Counted from the stretch's first letter, positions 41,444 through 50,971 are shown. The stretch is DNA of 64,000 bases from Streptomyces anulatus (GCF_014650675.1 NZ_BMVK01000013.1:124001-188000), one strand, 5' to 3'. Program-made: numbers and translations. Notes: a model not told the origin generated them from the sequence alone.

Positions 41444-42102
41444 GCCTGAGCCTCCATCACGACGCGCAGCGCCGCGATACCCCGGGAACCGTACGCCTTG
41501 ACCGAGCCCAGCGAGACACCCAGCGTCTCGGCGACCTGGGCCTCCGTCATGTCCGCGAAGTAGCGCAGCACCAGCACCTCGCGCTGGCGTCGCTGCAGCC
41601 CCTTCATCGCCTTGATCAGCGCGTCCCGCTCCAGCTGGTCGTAGGCGCCCTCCTCCGCGCTCGCCATGTCCGGCATCGGCTTGGAGAGCAGCTTCAGCCC
41701 GAGGATGCGGCGGCGCAGCGCGGAGCGCGAGAGGTTGACCACCGTCTGCCGGAGATACGCGAGGGTCTTCTCCGGTTCACGGACCCGGTTGCGCGCGGAG
41801 TGCACGCGGATGAACGCCTCCTGCACCACGTCCTCGCAGGACGCGGTGTCGTCCAGCAGCAGGGCCGCGAGGCCGAGCAGCGAACGGTAGTGGGCGCGAT
41901 AGGTCTCGGTGAGATGGTCGACCGTGGTTCCAGCTGCCACCGTCTCTTCAGCACCCCCGCGCTGCGAGGGCAACTGTGCCGGGCGCGCGGCGGGCATGGG
42001 CGCGATCACCGGCATGCCGCCGGGCGCACGGGGCCGCCGGAGCGGACGCACCGACGCGCCTCGCAACGGGCCCACCACTGTGATGTCGAGAACCTCTGCC
42101 AC
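41440..42102 (-). CDS. ECF/SigE-family RNA polymerase sigma factor
   Basis: A 220-residue sigma factor with an N-terminal extension of about 55 residues, region 2 (YRSLLGLAALLLDDTASCED, VVQEAFIRVH) and region 4 (LQRRQREVLVLRYFADMTEA, QVAETLGVSLGSVKAYGSRG). It resembles the SigE-type group used for stress or envelope responses. Translationally coupled to the membrane protein downstream. Promoter of the operon not identified. Confidence 0.92.
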   Translation of the reverse strand: MAEVLDITVVGPLRGASVRPLRRPRAPGGMPVIAPMPAARPAQLPSQRGGAEETVAAGTTVDHLTETYRAHYRSLLGLAALLLDDTASCEDVVQEAFIRVHSARNRVREPEKTLAYLRQTVVNLSRSALRRRILGLKLLSKPMPDMASAEEGAYDQLERDALIKAMKGLQRRQREVLVLRYFADMTEAQVAETLGVSLGSVKAYGSRGIAALRVVMEAQA

Positions 42103-42374
42103 GCCTGTTGGACACGCTTCCCCCCGTCAGGGTTGTACGCGTACGGCGCCACGTTCGACGCTGTGCGACATGCCCTCATACGTACCTGCTCTTCCCCAAA
42201 TGCCCCGTTGTCGCGTCTGGCCACGCAAGAAGTGACCGCATAGACGCAGCCCGGCCGAGGTGCGGTTGCAGATGGCCGGGAGATCATCGTCGGATACGAC
42301 AACGTCCCAGCTCAAGAGGTTCAGACCAGCAAATTACTCATAGGGCGTTCACAGATCCTACAAAACAGGTTCGA

Positions 42375-43448
42375 TCAACCGCGGGGGAATTCGGCGGCGA
42401 CCGATTCGGCGATCTGCGCCACGTTCAAAGCCGCACCTTTTCGGAGATTGTCACCGCAAAGGAACATTTCCAGGGCGCGCGGGTCGTCCATCGAACGCCG
42501 GACGCGGCCCACCCAGGTGGGGTCGGTGCCCACTACATCGGACGGAGTGGGGAAATCTCCGGACGCCGGACTGTCGAAGAGCACCACGCCGGGTGCGGTC
42601 GCCAGGATCTCGTGCGCCTTGTCGACGGCGACCTCGTTCTCGAAGCGGGCGTGGACGGACATCGAGTGCGTGGCGACCACGGGGACGTACACACAGGTCG
42701 CGGTGGTCTTCAGATCCGGCAGGCCCAGCACCTTGCGGCACTCCTCGCGGATGGCGATCTCCTCGGAGGACCACCCGTCCCCGGCGTCCGTACCCGCCCA
42801 GGGCACGACGTTCAGGGCGACGGGTGCGGCGAACGGGCTCGCCGTGGCTTCCGTACCGTCCCCCAGGGCCCGGCGTACGTCCCCGGGGTGGGTGCCCAGC
42901 TCCGTGCCGGCCACCAGCGCCAACTGCTCGCGCAGGGCCGCGACACCGTCCCGGCCCGCACCGCTGACCGCCTGGTAGGAGGAGACGATCAGCTCGCGCA
43001 GCCCGAACTCGGCGTGCAGCGCGCCGATCGCGACGATCAGCGACAGCGTGGTGCAGCTCGGGGACGCGACGATGCCGCGCGGCCGGAGCCGGGCGGCATG
43101 GGGGTTGATCTCCGGGACGACCAGCGGCACGTCGTCGTCGAGCCGGAAGGCCGCCGAGTCGTCGATGACGACGACGCCCTTGGAGGCGGCGATCGGGGCC
43201 CAGTGGGCGGACACCTCGTCCGGCACCAGGAAGAGGGCCACGTCGATGCCGTCGAACACGTCCTCGGCGAGCGCGAGGACCTCGCTCTCCTCACCGCGCA
43301 CGGCCAGCTTGCGGCCGGCCGAGCGCGGTGAGGCGACGAGTCTGACCTCGCCCCAGACGTCCGCGTGCTGCGAGAGGATCCGGAGCATGACACCGCCGAT
43401 CGCCCCGGTCGCGCCGACGACCGCGAGCGAAGGGCGGTGTCCGGTCAT
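42375..43448 (-). CDS. asd: Aspartate-semialdehyde dehydrogenase
   Basis: A 357-residue enzyme reducing aspartyl phosphate to aspartate semialdehyde with NADPH, second step to lysine, threonine, methionine and diaminopimelate. Visible are GATGAIGGVMLRIL (cofactor loop), the active-site Cys in SPSCTTLSL (about residue 131), SSYQAVSGAG and the RF region (VHARFENEVAV). The start overlaps the ask stop by ATGA, so the two pathway genes are coupled. Confidence 0.97.
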   Translation of the reverse strand: MTGHRPSLAVVGATGAIGGVMLRILSQHADVWGEVRLVASPRSAGRKLAVRGEESEVLALAEDVFDGIDVALFLVPDEVSAHWAPIAASKGVVVIDDSAAFRLDDDVPLVVPEINPHAARLRPRGIVASPSCTTLSLIVAIGALHAEFGLRELIVSSYQAVSGAGRDGVAALREQLALVAGTELGTHPGDVRRALGDGTEATASPFAAPVALNVVPWAGTDAGDGWSSEEIAIREECRKVLGLPDLKTTATCVYVPVVATHSMSVHARFENEVAVDKAHEILATAPGVVLFDSPASGDFPTPSDVVGTDPTWVGRVRRSMDDPRALEMFLCGDNLRKGAALNVAQIAESVAAEFPRG

Positions 43449-44716
43449 CGGCCGGTGCCTCCGTAGACGACGGCCTCGTCGGAGTCGCTGTCGAGACCGA
43501 AGGCGGTGTGCACGGCGCGCACGGCCTCGTTGACGTCGTCGGCGCGCGTGACCACCGAGATGCGGATCTCGGATGTCGAGATCAGCTCGATGTTCACGCC
43601 CGCGTCGGACAGCGCCTCGAAGAATCCGGCCGTGACGCCCGGGTTGGTCTTCATGCCGGCGCCGACCAGGGAGATCTTCGCGATCTGGTCGTCGTAGCGG
43701 AGCGAGTCGAAACCGATGCTGCTCCTGGTCCGCTCCAGGGCGTCGATGGCCTTGCGGCCCTCCGCCTTGGGCAGGGTGAAGGAGATGTCCGTCAGGCCGG
43801 TCGTCGCGGCGGAGACGTTCTGCACCACCATGTCGATGTTGACCTCGGCGTTCGCGATGGCGCGGAAGATCGCGGCCGCCTCGCCCGGCTTGTCCGGGAC
43901 GCCGACGACGGTGACCTTGGCCTCCGAGACGTCATGGGCGACTCCGGAGATGATCGCGTGCTCCACCTGCTGGTCCCCTTGCGGCTCGTTGCTGACCCAG
44001 GTGCCGCGCAGTCCGGAGAAGGACGAGCGGACGTGGATCGGGATGTTGTAACGGCGTGCGTACTCGACGCAGCGGTGCAGCAGCACCTTGGAGCCGGACG
44101 CGGCCAGCTCCAGCATGTCCTCGAAGGAGATCCAGTCGATCTTCTTCGCCTTCTTCACGACCCGGGGGTCCGCGGTGAAGACGCCGTCGACGTCGGTGTA
44201 GATCTCACAGACCTCGGCGTCCAGCGCGGCGGCCAGCGCGACGGCGGTCGTGTCCGACCCGCCGCGGCCGAGGGTCGTGATGTTCTTGCCCTCCTGGCTC
44301 ACGCCCTGGAACCCGGCGACGATGGCGATGTTGCCCTCGTCGATCGAGGTCCGGATGCGGCCCGGCGTGACGTCGATGATGCGCGCTTTGTTGTGGACCG
44401 AGTCGGTGATGACACCGGCCTGGCTGCCCGTGAACGACTGGGCCTCGTGGCCCAGGTTTTTGATCGCCATCGCCAGCAGGGCCATGGAGATCCGCTCACC
44501 GGCGGTCAGCAGCATGTCGAATTCACGGCCGGTAGGCATCGGAGACACCTGCTCGGCGAGGTCTATCAACTCGTCCGTCGTGTCGCCCATCGCGGACACC
44601 ACGACAACCACCTGGTTGCCGTTCCTCTTGGCGTCGACGACTCGCTTGGCGACCCGCTTGATGCCCTCGGCATCGGCTACGGAGGAGCCTCCGTACTTCT
44701 GCACGACAAGGCCCAC
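43445..44716 (-). CDS. ask: Aspartate kinase
   Basis: A 423-residue aspartokinase: QKYGGSSVADAEGI at the N-terminus, TTLGRGGSDTTAVALAA and TDVDGVFTADPRVV in the kinase domain and two ACT regulatory domains at the C-terminus (KVTVVGVPDKPGEAAAIFRA; KISLVGAGMKTNPGVTAGFF). It phosphorylates aspartate, the first committed step of the family. The GTG at 44716 has GAGGAG upstream; the frame opens to 44737. Bacterial genes of this type can also make a separate regulatory subunit from an internal start, not resolved here. Confidence 0.96.
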   Translation of the reverse strand: MGLVVQKYGGSSVADAEGIKRVAKRVVDAKRNGNQVVVVVSAMGDTTDELIDLAEQVSPMPTGREFDMLLTAGERISMALLAMAIKNLGHEAQSFTGSQAGVITDSVHNKARIIDVTPGRIRTSIDEGNIAIVAGFQGVSQEGKNITTLGRGGSDTTAVALAAALDAEVCEIYTDVDGVFTADPRVVKKAKKIDWISFEDMLELAASGSKVLLHRCVEYARRYNIPIHVRSSFSGLRGTWVSNEPQGDQQVEHAIISGVAHDVSEAKVTVVGVPDKPGEAAAIFRAIANAEVNIDMVVQNVSAATTGLTDISFTLPKAEGRKAIDALERTRSSIGFDSLRYDDQIAKISLVGAGMKTNPGVTAGFFEALSDAGVNIELISTSEIRISVVTRADDVNEAVRAVHTAFGLDSDSDEAVVYGGTGR

Positions 44717-44938
44717 GTGCGCTCCTCGCTCAGTCATTACTGCGGTCGGCTCAGTTTAACGAGCAGTCCGGAATAGACCCGTCCATACCAGATGGTGAGA
44801 TGTCCCGCTCACCACCCGGTACGGCGTGTCGCTCCGGACTGCCCGTACGGGGCTGTTGCCCGCACAGCCCGGGAGCACTCCCGTTTGTGTCCCAGCCCAC
44901 ACCCTCCGTACGGTACGCGCGAGCCGGGACACCTCCGG

Positions 44939-47059
44939 TTACGGCAGCTGCCGGATCTCCGTCTCGGACAGCACGCCCTCGTAGGCGTACACGCTGTCCA
45001 CCACGCCCTTCAGCTGCTCGCCCCAGCCCTCGGCGGTGCGGGCCCGGCCGAGCTGGAGCCCGCCGGTGCTCTCCCAGGGCGCGTCGAACGCGGCCGTGCC
45101 GCCCTCCGCGTATTTCACCCCGTCGAGGTAGAAGGACACCTCGTTCGCCGAGGCGTCATGGACGACGGTCACCCGGTGCCCGACCCCGAAACCGCCGTCC
45201 GGCTGCTCGATCCGGCTGAGCACGGTCTCCGGAGCCCCCGGCTCGTCGGCGTGCGCCAGCACCAGGTCCCAGCTGGAGTTCTCCGGGTCGAAGCGCACCT
45301 TGAAGGCGTCGCCGTGCTCGCCGCCCTGGGAGATCGCCGTCATCGGCCCGGCCGGAGCGTCGTCGGTGAGCCGGACGCGGGCGCTGACGGTGTAGCTGCC
45401 GGCCGTGTCCACGACGGGCGCGTCGGTGGCCGCGTGGCCCGAGACGCCGTCGAGGCCGAGGTGCCCGTCGCCCTCCAGCGGCCAGTCCTGGACGCAGTCC
45501 GGGTCGAAGATGTCGCAGGGGTCGTCGTCGAGGCGGAAGACCGAGGCGCCGGCGCCCAGCTTCAGGGGCGCGCCCCCGCCCGTCTCCGGGGCGAGGCCGT
45601 CCGGTGCGGTGTCCAGCGCCCAGTGGCCGACCCGGAGCGCGGTACGGGTGGCGAGGGCCGTCAGCTCGCCCGGCACCACGATGCGGTCGAACGCCCGTAC
45701 GTCACCGATCTCGCCCTGCCAGCGGTCCCGGTAGCCCTGCGCTCCCCGGGCCCGCCCGATCTGGAAGTCGCCCTCGCCCGCCACGGGGACGGCGGCCGTC
45801 TCCTCGCCGACCTCGCGGCCGTTCACATACAGCCGGACCGTGCCGCTCCCCGCGTCGTACTGGCCGAGCACGTACGCCCAGTCGCCGGCCTCGGGCAGCC
45901 CGCCCGTGACCCGCGCACCGCCGACGGAGAACGACCAGGCGGGCCCGGAGCCCACCGGGGTCAGCCCCAGGGTGAAGGCGCGCGCCGTGCCGGCGTCCTG
46001 CGAGAGGACCGTACGCGTGCCGTCCACCCGCGCCGGGCGCACCCAGCCGCCCACGGCGAAGTCCTTCGCGGTGCCGGTGACGACCGGGGCGCCCGGGGTC
46101 AGGAATCCGTGCCCCGATCCGTCGAGCGAGGCGGTGGAGGTGAGCGGGGTGCCGGACGGCGCGGGCGCGCCGAACGTGACCCCGGTACCGGCCCGGGCGG
46201 CGGAGCCGTTCTCGGCGGCGGCCGAACGGGAGCCCGCCGCGTCGGCGAGCTTCCAGTGGGCCACCGGGGCCGGTTCCCGGGCGACCCGGAAGGTGTAGTC
46301 GGTGCGCGGGCCGCGGTTGCCCGCGCGGTCCTGCGCCTGTACGGAGAGGGTCTGGACGCCCCACGCCTTCGGCACGAAGCGGATCTCGGCCGACCGGTCG
46401 GGGCCGGGCTCGGCCATCTTCGGCGGCTCGCCGATGAAGGAGTAGGCGTAGGCGACGATGTCCTCGGACCGCGCCGCGAAACGGAAGGTGCCCCGGACAC
46501 CGGCGCCGGGCGTCCAGGTGTTGTCGTCCGGATAGTCGGGCGAGGTGACGACCGGGGCGTCGGGCAGGGTGCGGTCGTACACGAACTCGCAGGGCGCGCC
46601 CGCCCCTTCGCTGCTCCAGGCGGAGGCCCCGTCGTCGTTCACGGCCCGCACCCGCCAGGACACGGTGGTCTCGTCGGGAATCGTGCTCGGCAGCTGCCAG
46701 CTGAACGGGGTGGTGTCGTGCATCGTGCTCGTGGTCGCCGTCACGCGCTTCTCGGCGCCGTCCTCGCCCTGCCACCAGGCCTCGAACTCGCCCCGGACCC
46801 GGCTCGCTTCACCCGGCTGCCCGCCGCCGGGCCCGTACAGCCGCGCCGTCACCTGCGGAACGGTCCGCACGTACGGCCGCTGCTCGCCGGTGACACATTC
46901 CGCACTGCCCACCGCCAGATCGGCGGTCCGCGGCTGCTTCGGCGGGAGTCCGCCGTCCGCCGCCGCCACGGCGCCCGGCGTCGCCAGCACCGTCCCGGCG
47001 GCGATCGCCGCCGCCACGGCCGCCCGTCTCGCCCCTCCACGTCCCGTACGTCCTGTCAT
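44939..47059 (-). CDS. Secreted LamG-domain protein
   Basis: A 706-residue protein with a signal peptide (RRAAVAAAIAAGTVLATPGA ... AAA, cleavage about 34). It has fibronectin-like segments in the first 270 residues (WRVRAVNDDGASAWSSEG; YTFRVAREPAPVAHWKLADA) and two concanavalin-like LamG-type folds (about 280-450 and 500-700) with WVRPARVDGTRTVLSQDA and RVRLTDDAPAGPMTAISQGG. No membrane anchor or sortase signal. Probably binds carbohydrate or extracellular matter; no catalytic residues recognised. Confidence 0.9.
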   Translation of the reverse strand: MTGRTGRGGARRAAVAAAIAAGTVLATPGAVAAADGGLPPKQPRTADLAVGSAECVTGEQRPYVRTVPQVTARLYGPGGGQPGEASRVRGEFEAWWQGEDGAEKRVTATTSTMHDTTPFSWQLPSTIPDETTVSWRVRAVNDDGASAWSSEGAGAPCEFVYDRTLPDAPVVTSPDYPDDNTWTPGAGVRGTFRFAARSEDIVAYAYSFIGEPPKMAEPGPDRSAEIRFVPKAWGVQTLSVQAQDRAGNRGPRTDYTFRVAREPAPVAHWKLADAAGSRSAAAENGSAARAGTGVTFGAPAPSGTPLTSTASLDGSGHGFLTPGAPVVTGTAKDFAVGGWVRPARVDGTRTVLSQDAGTARAFTLGLTPVGSGPAWSFSVGGARVTGGLPEAGDWAYVLGQYDAGSGTVRLYVNGREVGEETAAVPVAGEGDFQIGRARGAQGYRDRWQGEIGDVRAFDRIVVPGELTALATRTALRVGHWALDTAPDGLAPETGGGAPLKLGAGASVFRLDDDPCDIFDPDCVQDWPLEGDGHLGLDGVSGHAATDAPVVDTAGSYTVSARVRLTDDAPAGPMTAISQGGEHGDAFKVRFDPENSSWDLVLAHADEPGAPETVLSRIEQPDGGFGVGHRVTVVHDASANEVSFYLDGVKYAEGGTAAFDAPWESTGGLQLGRARTAEGWGEQLKGVVDSVYAYEGVLSETEIRQLP

Positions 47060-47194
47060 GCGCGTACCCCTCCCCAGTCCGGCCCTCGATGATCGGAGAT
47101 CAAGAGCTGAGGGAGATTAACAATCGGGTACGACGAACCGCTCCCGGATATCGGCGCGTCCGCTCCCGGACATCGGCGTTTCGGAGCGCCCGGC

Positions 47195-47728
47195 TCATCC
47201 CGCTGTCAGCATCTCCGCATCGAGGACCTGCGTGTTCTGCGCCGCGGCGATGCGCCAGACCCCGTCGTCCTTCGCCAGGAAGTAGGTCGGGGTGCCGGGG
47301 ACCGCCTCCGGGTGGGCGGCCATCAGCTCGGAGGGGTCCTCCCGGCCGTGGAAGATCTCGTCCAGGAACCGGCCTCCGTCCCGGGTGGCCGGGCGCTGAC
47401 GGATCTTGACGGCGGCGGTGTCGGGACGGACGAAGAGGATCAGGTCGACCGTGTACGTGGCGGTCACCGGGGAATTCGCCTGCGGGGGCAGCACCTTGCG
47501 GGTGAAGGCGCTGATCTCCGGCAGGCCGGTGAGCCGCTTGCCGTGGGCCGTGGTCCAGATGGCGTCCTCGCGGAAGCCGTCGAGGAAGGCGTCGGTGAGC
47601 GCGTTCCGCTGAGCGTGCTGCACACCGGCGACGAACGCGACGATGGCGTCGATGTCCTCCTGCGGGGCGGGGACGCCGATGACGGTGGGGGTGGGGGTGG
47701 AGGTGGGGCCGGTGGACATGCTGGACAT
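47195..47728 (-). CDS. SgcJ/EcaC-like NTF2-fold protein
   Basis: A 177-residue protein of the SgcJ/EcaC group (AIVAFVAGVQHAQRNALTDA, DGFREDAIWTTAHGKRLTGL, VKIRQRPATRDGG, WRIAAAQNTQVLDAEML). The ATG at 47728 has AAGGAG seven bases upstream. Divergent from the NmrA-like gene, and each has a MerR/SoxR-type promoter signature. Function unknown; members often accompany oxidoreductases. Confidence 0.87.
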   Translation of the reverse strand: MSSMSTGPTSTPTPTVIGVPAPQEDIDAIVAFVAGVQHAQRNALTDAFLDGFREDAIWTTAHGKRLTGLPEISAFTRKVLPPQANSPVTATYTVDLILFVRPDTAAVKIRQRPATRDGGRFLDEIFHGREDPSELMAAHPEAVPGTPTYFLAKDDGVWRIAAAQNTQVLDAEMLTAG

Positions 47729-47779
47729 GAGCAAACTCCTTGTGGGAAGCGGCCGTTGTGCCGGCCGTTCCCCAGGAGC

Positions 47780-47807
47780 CTCTTCCCTCAAGCCCGGTTG
47801 AGGTCAA
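47780..47807 (-). promoter_or_regulatory. MerR/SoxR-type promoter of the SgcJ-like gene
   Basis: On the minus strand TTGACC (-35) is followed after 19 bases by GAGGCT (weak -10). The over-long spacer holds CTCAA CCGGGC TTGAG. This is the layout of promoters twisted open by MerR-family activators. Confidence 0.5.
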
Positions 47808-47832
47808 GCAGCGGCGCTCCCGCCCAACCGGC

Positions 47833-47863
47833 TTGACCTCAATGTTGCTTGAGCTTCTAGCGT
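47833..47863 (+). promoter_or_regulatory. MerR/SoxR-type promoter of the NmrA-like gene
   Basis: TTGACC (47833-47838), a 19-base spacer holding the dyad CTCAA (47838-47842) and TTGAG (47849-47853), then TAGCGT (47858-47863). It resembles SoxR boxes (CCTCAAGnnnnCTTGAGG-like). No MerR-type gene is nearby, so regulation would be in trans. Confidence 0.6.
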
Positions 47864-47908
47864 TCCTCTCGTCGAACAGGCAGTGACCGGACAGAGGAGC
47901 GCTCAGCG

Positions 47909-48751
47909 ATGATTTTGGTGACCGGTGCGACCGGGAACACAGGCAGCGAGCTGGTACGGCAGCTGTCCGTGGACGGGCACGGGACCGCCGTCCGGGCCCT
48001 GACCCGGGACGCGGCGCGGGCCGGGGCCGTGGTGCCCGACGGGGTCGAGGTGGCGGAAGGCGACCTGGGGCGGGCCGAGTCGCTGAAGTCCGCACTGGGC
48101 GGGGTGCGTTCACTGTTCCTGATCTCGGGCGTCGGCGACGACGCCGGAGTGCTCGACGCCGCCCGGGACGCGGGGGTGGAGCACGTGGTGCTGGTCTCCT
48201 CCATCACCGTCATGACCCATCCGCACCTCGGCCCGGCACGGGCGAATCTCGCCGTCGAACGCCGGCTGCGGGAGAGCGGGATGGAGTGGACCATCCTGCG
48301 GCCGACGCAGTTCGCCTCCAACACCCTCTGGTGGGCGCGGTCCGTGCGCGACGCATCCGTGGTGCGCGTACCGTACGCGGACGTCGGGCTGCCGACCGTC
48401 CACCCCGCCGACATCGCCTCGGTGGCCCGTGCGGCGCTGACCGGGCCGGGGCACCGGGGGCGGACCTACCCGCTCACCGGGCCGAAGCGGATCAGCCCGC
48501 GGCAGCAGGCCGACGAGCTGGGGCGGGTGCTGGGCCGGGAGGTGGCCTGCGTCGGGGTCACGCGGGAGAAGGCGTACCCGCCGATGGCCGCGATGATGGG
48601 GGCCGAGGTCGCGGACAGCGTCCTCGACCTGATGGGCGGCGACGTCAACGACGCGCTGCTGGCCGTGCGCGACACCGTGGCCCGGGTCACCGGCTCGCCC
48701 GCCCGCTCCTACCGCCGCTGGGCCGAGGAGAACGCCGACGCGTTCCGGTGA
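47909..48751 (+). CDS. NmrA-like/atypical SDR NAD(P)-binding protein
   Basis: A 280-residue atypical SDR: TGATGNTGSELVRQL cofactor motif, VLVSSITVMTHPHLGPARAN, WTILRPTQFASNTLWWARSV. No catalytic YxxxK, as in NmrA-like redox sensors and quinone reductases. It may reduce a quinone or sense NADP(H). The upstream MerR/SoxR-type box suggests induction by redox-active compounds. Confidence 0.9.
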   Translation: MILVTGATGNTGSELVRQLSVDGHGTAVRALTRDAARAGAVVPDGVEVAEGDLGRAESLKSALGGVRSLFLISGVGDDAGVLDAARDAGVEHVVLVSSITVMTHPHLGPARANLAVERRLRESGMEWTILRPTQFASNTLWWARSVRDASVVRVPYADVGLPTVHPADIASVARAALTGPGHRGRTYPLTGPKRISPRQQADELGRVLGREVACVGVTREKAYPPMAAMMGAEVADSVLDLMGGDVNDALLAVRDTVARVTGSPARSYRRWAEENADAFR

Positions 48752-48770
48752 GGCGGAGCGCGGACGCGCC

Positions 48771-49430
48771 CTACTTCACCGGGCGCAGGCCCAAGGGCGC
48801 CGCGATCTCCTCCAGCATCACGCGGCCCGCCTCCTCGGCGAGGTCCTCCTCGCCCGGGTCCTGGTCGGTGTCCAGGCCGTCCAGCTCCTCCAGGGGCTGG
48901 CCGAGGCGGATGTGGGCGACCAGCGACTGGAGGGCGCGGAGGGTGGCGGAGGCGGTGGAGCCCCAGTTGGAGAAGTATGAGAACTGCCACCACCACAGCG
49001 CCTCGGCGGTGCGCTCGGCGTCGTAGTGCGCGAGGCCGTGGCCGAGGTCGGTGACCAGGTCGGCCAGGTCGTCGGAGATCCGGTGCGGGACCGGGGCCTT
49101 GCGGGGCTCGTACGGGTCGAAGACCTCGGAGTAGACGTCGATCGGCTCCAGCAGCGCCGCGAACCGCTCGCGCAGGCCGTCCGCGTCCGGCTCGGGGCCG
49201 AGGTCCGGTTCGTACCGCTCGTCGGGCAGGACGTCCTCGTACGCGCCGAGGCGGCCGCCCGCGAGCAGGAGCTGCGAGACCTGGAGGAGCAGGACCGGGA
49301 CGGCCTTCTCCGGCTCGTCGACCTTGGACACCTCGGTGACCGCGACGATGAACGTCTTGATCTGGTCCGCGATCTGGACGGCGAAGTCGTCCGGGTCCTG
49401 CGTGACGGAGTTCAGCGTGGCGTCAGACAT
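48771..49430 (-). CDS. DUF5063 domain-containing protein
   Basis: A 219-residue acidic soluble protein (FAVQIADQIKTFIVAVTEVS, FDPYEPRKAPVPHRISDDLA, ALWWWQFSYFSNWGSTASAT). DUF5063 has no known function and typically lies beside recR in Streptomyces. GGGAGGT before the ATG at 49430. Confidence 0.87.
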   Translation of the reverse strand: MSDATLNSVTQDPDDFAVQIADQIKTFIVAVTEVSKVDEPEKAVPVLLLQVSQLLLAGGRLGAYEDVLPDERYEPDLGPEPDADGLRERFAALLEPIDVYSEVFDPYEPRKAPVPHRISDDLADLVTDLGHGLAHYDAERTAEALWWWQFSYFSNWGSTASATLRALQSLVAHIRLGQPLEELDGLDTDQDPGEEDLAEEAGRVMLEEIAAPLGLRPVK

Positions 49431-49534
49431 CGAGGGGACCTCCCGTGGGCGCGGTCACAGACGGTGAAGCGGACGACGAAGCGGACCGCGGAGCGGACAG
49501 CGGTACGTGAAGGGGGCAGCGTACGGCGGTGGTG

Positions 49535-50134
49535 TCAGACATCCAGCAGCCGCCTCCCCTCGAAGGCGCGGCCCAGGGTGACCTCGTCGGCGTACTCCAG
49601 GTCGCCGCCGACCGGCAGGCCGCTGGCCAGCCGGGTCACTCTGAGGCCCATCGGCTTGACCATCCGCGCCAGGTACGTCGCGGTGGCCTCGCCCTCCAGA
49701 TTGGGGTCGGTCGCGAGGATCAGCTCCGTGATGGAACCGTCCGCGAGCCGCGCCAGCAGCTCACGGATGCGCAGGTCGTCCGGGCCGACGCCCTCGATGG
49801 GACTGATCGCCCCGCCCAGGACGTGGTAGCGGCCCCGGAACTCACGCGTCCGCTCGATCGCCACGACGTCCTTGGGCTCCTCGACCACGCAGATGACGCT
49901 CCGGTCGCGGCGCTCGTCCCGGCAGATCCCGCACTGCTCCTGCTGCGCGACATTGCCGCACACCGCGCAGAACCGGACCTTGTCCTTGACCTCCAGGAGG
50001 GCGTGCGCGAGCCGGCGTACGTCCGTGGGCTCGGCCTGCAGGATGTGGAAGGCGATCCGTTGCGCGCTCTTGGGACCGACGCCGGGCAGCCTGCCCAGTT
50101 CGTCGATGAGGTCCTGAACAACGCCTTCGTACAA
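49535..50134 (-). CDS. recR: Recombination protein RecR
   Basis: A 199-residue protein with the HhH motif LPGVGPKSAQRIAFHILQ, the C4 zinc finger CAVCGNVAQQEQCGIC and the Toprim domain (VICVVEEPKDVVAIE; LILATDPNLEGEATATYLAR). With RecO and RecF it loads RecA at gaps during repair. ybaB lies next upstream in the same direction, the common bacterial order. Confidence 0.97.
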   Translation of the reverse strand: MYEGVVQDLIDELGRLPGVGPKSAQRIAFHILQAEPTDVRRLAHALLEVKDKVRFCAVCGNVAQQEQCGICRDERRDRSVICVVEEPKDVVAIERTREFRGRYHVLGGAISPIEGVGPDDLRIRELLARLADGSITELILATDPNLEGEATATYLARMVKPMGLRVTRLASGLPVGGDLEYADEVTLGRAFEGRRLLDV

Positions 50135-50259
50135 CGGAACGCCTTTCTTTGCTTCCTGCTCCGTACCGTAGTGGGTACGGGTCGGTACCAGTAGGCCCCG
50201 TGGACCCTCCTGTGGCCGGTCCGGTCAGGGGTCCTGTCGAGGCCCTGCCGGAGCTCCCG

Positions 50260-50604
50260 TCAGAACGGCAGGCCGGGGATGCCACCCCCGCCGCCCAGGC
50301 CCTGGGCCAGCGGGCCGAGCTTCTCCTGCTGGAGCGCCTGCGCGTTCTCGTTGGCCGCCTGGACGGCCGCGACGACGAGGTCGGCGAGCGTCTCGGTGTC
50401 CTCCGGGTCCACCGCCTTAGGGTCGATCACCAGGGCGCGGAGCTCGCCGGAGCCGGTGACGGTGGCCTTCACGAGACCGCCGCCCGCCTGTCCGTCGACC
50501 TCGGTCCTGGCCAGTTCCTCCTGGGCCGCGGCGAGATCCTGCTGCATCTTCTGGGCCTGCTGGAGCAACTGCTGCATATTGGGCTGGCCACCACCGGGAA
50601 TCAC
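50260..50604 (-). CDS. YbaB/EbfC nucleoid-associated protein
   Basis: A 114-residue DNA-binding protein (NMQQLLQQAQKMQQDLAAAQ; GGLVKATVTGSGELRALVID; ETLADLVVAAVQAANENAQA) with a Gly-rich tail. The GTG at 50604 has AGGAG five bases upstream and gives MIPGGGQPNMQ; an ATG at 50619 would add five residues. Probably nucleoid shaping near recR. Confidence 0.93.
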   Translation of the reverse strand: MIPGGGQPNMQQLLQQAQKMQQDLAAAQEELARTEVDGQAGGGLVKATVTGSGELRALVIDPKAVDPEDTETLADLVVAAVQAANENAQALQQEKLGPLAQGLGGGGGIPGLPF

Positions 50605-50971
50605 GGTCACTCCTGGCATTTCGACGACAAATGTTTCGGTAAGCCGAGCCTACGTGGTCCCCGGTCACCGCGCTCCACCCGCCGGGGACCAACTCTTTCG
50701 GGTGAGATTCGGGAACCGGCGTGAGTGCTCCTATACCTGACCAGCGGCCCTGCGCAGGCGGGAATCCCGCGATTTCGACCCCACGGCCCACCATTCGGCG
50801 GTAGGAAGGGCATGCACATCGGCACACGAGCGTGCATGTGCGGTGACGCAGAGTTACCCCGCGGGGATCGTCGGTCGTGCGGACCGCCCCGCCTTCTCCG
50901 GGCCGGTCGGGTCCGGCTCCGGGAAGCCCTACGCGTCCGTCCCGTCCGTCAGAGTGCAGAGGAGTGCCCCG
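50605..50971. other. Divergent intergenic region between ybaB and the SLATT gene
   Basis: About 370 bases without a supported gene; frames on both strands are Arg/Pro-rich shadows. It must hold promoters for both genes. I looked for the SRP RNA gene, sometimes found near ybaB-recR, and did not see its conserved core. Confidence 0.5.

Noticed and set aside
50605..50971. SRP (4.5S-type) RNA gene near ybaB
   Set aside because: The conserved SRP core sequence was not seen on either strand.
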